IMG/VR virus record: IMGVR_UViG_3300010938_000148
Coordinates: 1-20,906 of that record
Source: a virus
Strand: one strand, 5' to 3'
DNA: 20,906 nt
The position numbers were made by a program, and so were the translations under genes. Each line of letters opens with the position of its first letter. Position 1 is the stretch's first letter. Shown one piece after another: positions 20,877-20,906 of the stretch. Under the pieces are notes generated by a model that searched no databases, had not been told where the DNA came from, and was given only the letters and a program-made list of their open reading frames with translations.

Positions 20877-20906
20877 CTCCGGTAATTTCCATATTCGAGA
20901 CCGTGG
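20864..20906 (+). CDS. Start of the next tail-module gene (partial)
   Basis: ATG 20864 has AGGAG eight bases upstream and overlaps the end of the previous gene by 13 bases. Fourteen residues are visible, MGFVAPVISIFETV, open to the right edge. The hydrophobic start is like the beginning of small tail or ejection proteins, but too little is present to assign it. Confidence 0.6.
   Translation, partial: MGFVAPVISIFETV

Overview
This window looks like part of a tailed-phage genome, as a free phage, a prophage or a phage-plasmid contig. The tail architecture is most like podoviruses. The DNA is GC-rich. Genes are packed tightly, with many ATGA-type or short overlaps. From about 8.9 kb rightwards the order is classical for virion morphogenesis: large terminase, portal, probable scaffold, major capsid protein, gp4-like head-tail adaptor, gp10-like tail protein, GNAT-like protein. 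The host is not identifiable with certainty. The base composition, the E. coli Dcm-like methyltransferase, the DnaA boxes and an IS481-type transposase remnant all point to a GC-rich proteobacterium.

Layout: (1) 1-2588, minus strand: a leftward operon of small early-type genes. It includes a Gly/Tyr-rich protein with a likely frame disruption, a DUF6948-like protein, and a sliding-clamp-like protein that appears to contain only the equivalents of DnaN domains II and III. (2) 2589-2748: a divergent control region with a leftward promoter and a 34-bp palindromic operator. (3) 2749-3343, plus strand: a Cro/YdaS-like DNA-binding protein and a small membrane protein. (4) 3344-4361: about 1 kb with no intact gene. 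It holds a decayed IS481-type transposase fragment, a terminator hairpin, three consecutive long inverted repeats, phased T-tracts and three DnaA boxes in 11-bp steps. This is a strong replication-origin candidate. (5) 4362-5142, minus strand: three small unknown genes, two of them behind duplicated leader sequences. (6) 5143-5523: a second divergent control region with promoters on both strands and a second copy of the 34-bp operator. (7) 5524-20906, plus strand: the late operon. It encodes an SNase-like/tail-lysozyme fusion, small accessory proteins, a Dcm-type methyltransferase, packaging proteins, head proteins, connectors and the start of the next gene.

How the parts may work together: the Cro-like protein is the obvious candidate to act at both copies of the operator. 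That would coordinate its own expression with the rightward late promoter. The origin-like region and the clamp-like protein suggest replication that borrows host DnaA and Pol III but supplies its own clamp. In the late operon, three of four consecutive virion genes after the capsid carry the same Gly-Tyr beta-repeat. In two of them it sits inside an otherwise recognisable connector or tail fold.

The most unusual observations are the origin-like structure, the paired operators, the two-domain clamp, the shared inserted repeat, an HTH reading frame broken by a single TAG after the terminase gene, and a 13-residue Arg-rich mini-ORF between two strong hairpins. All family calls are from reading motifs by eye; no database search was run.
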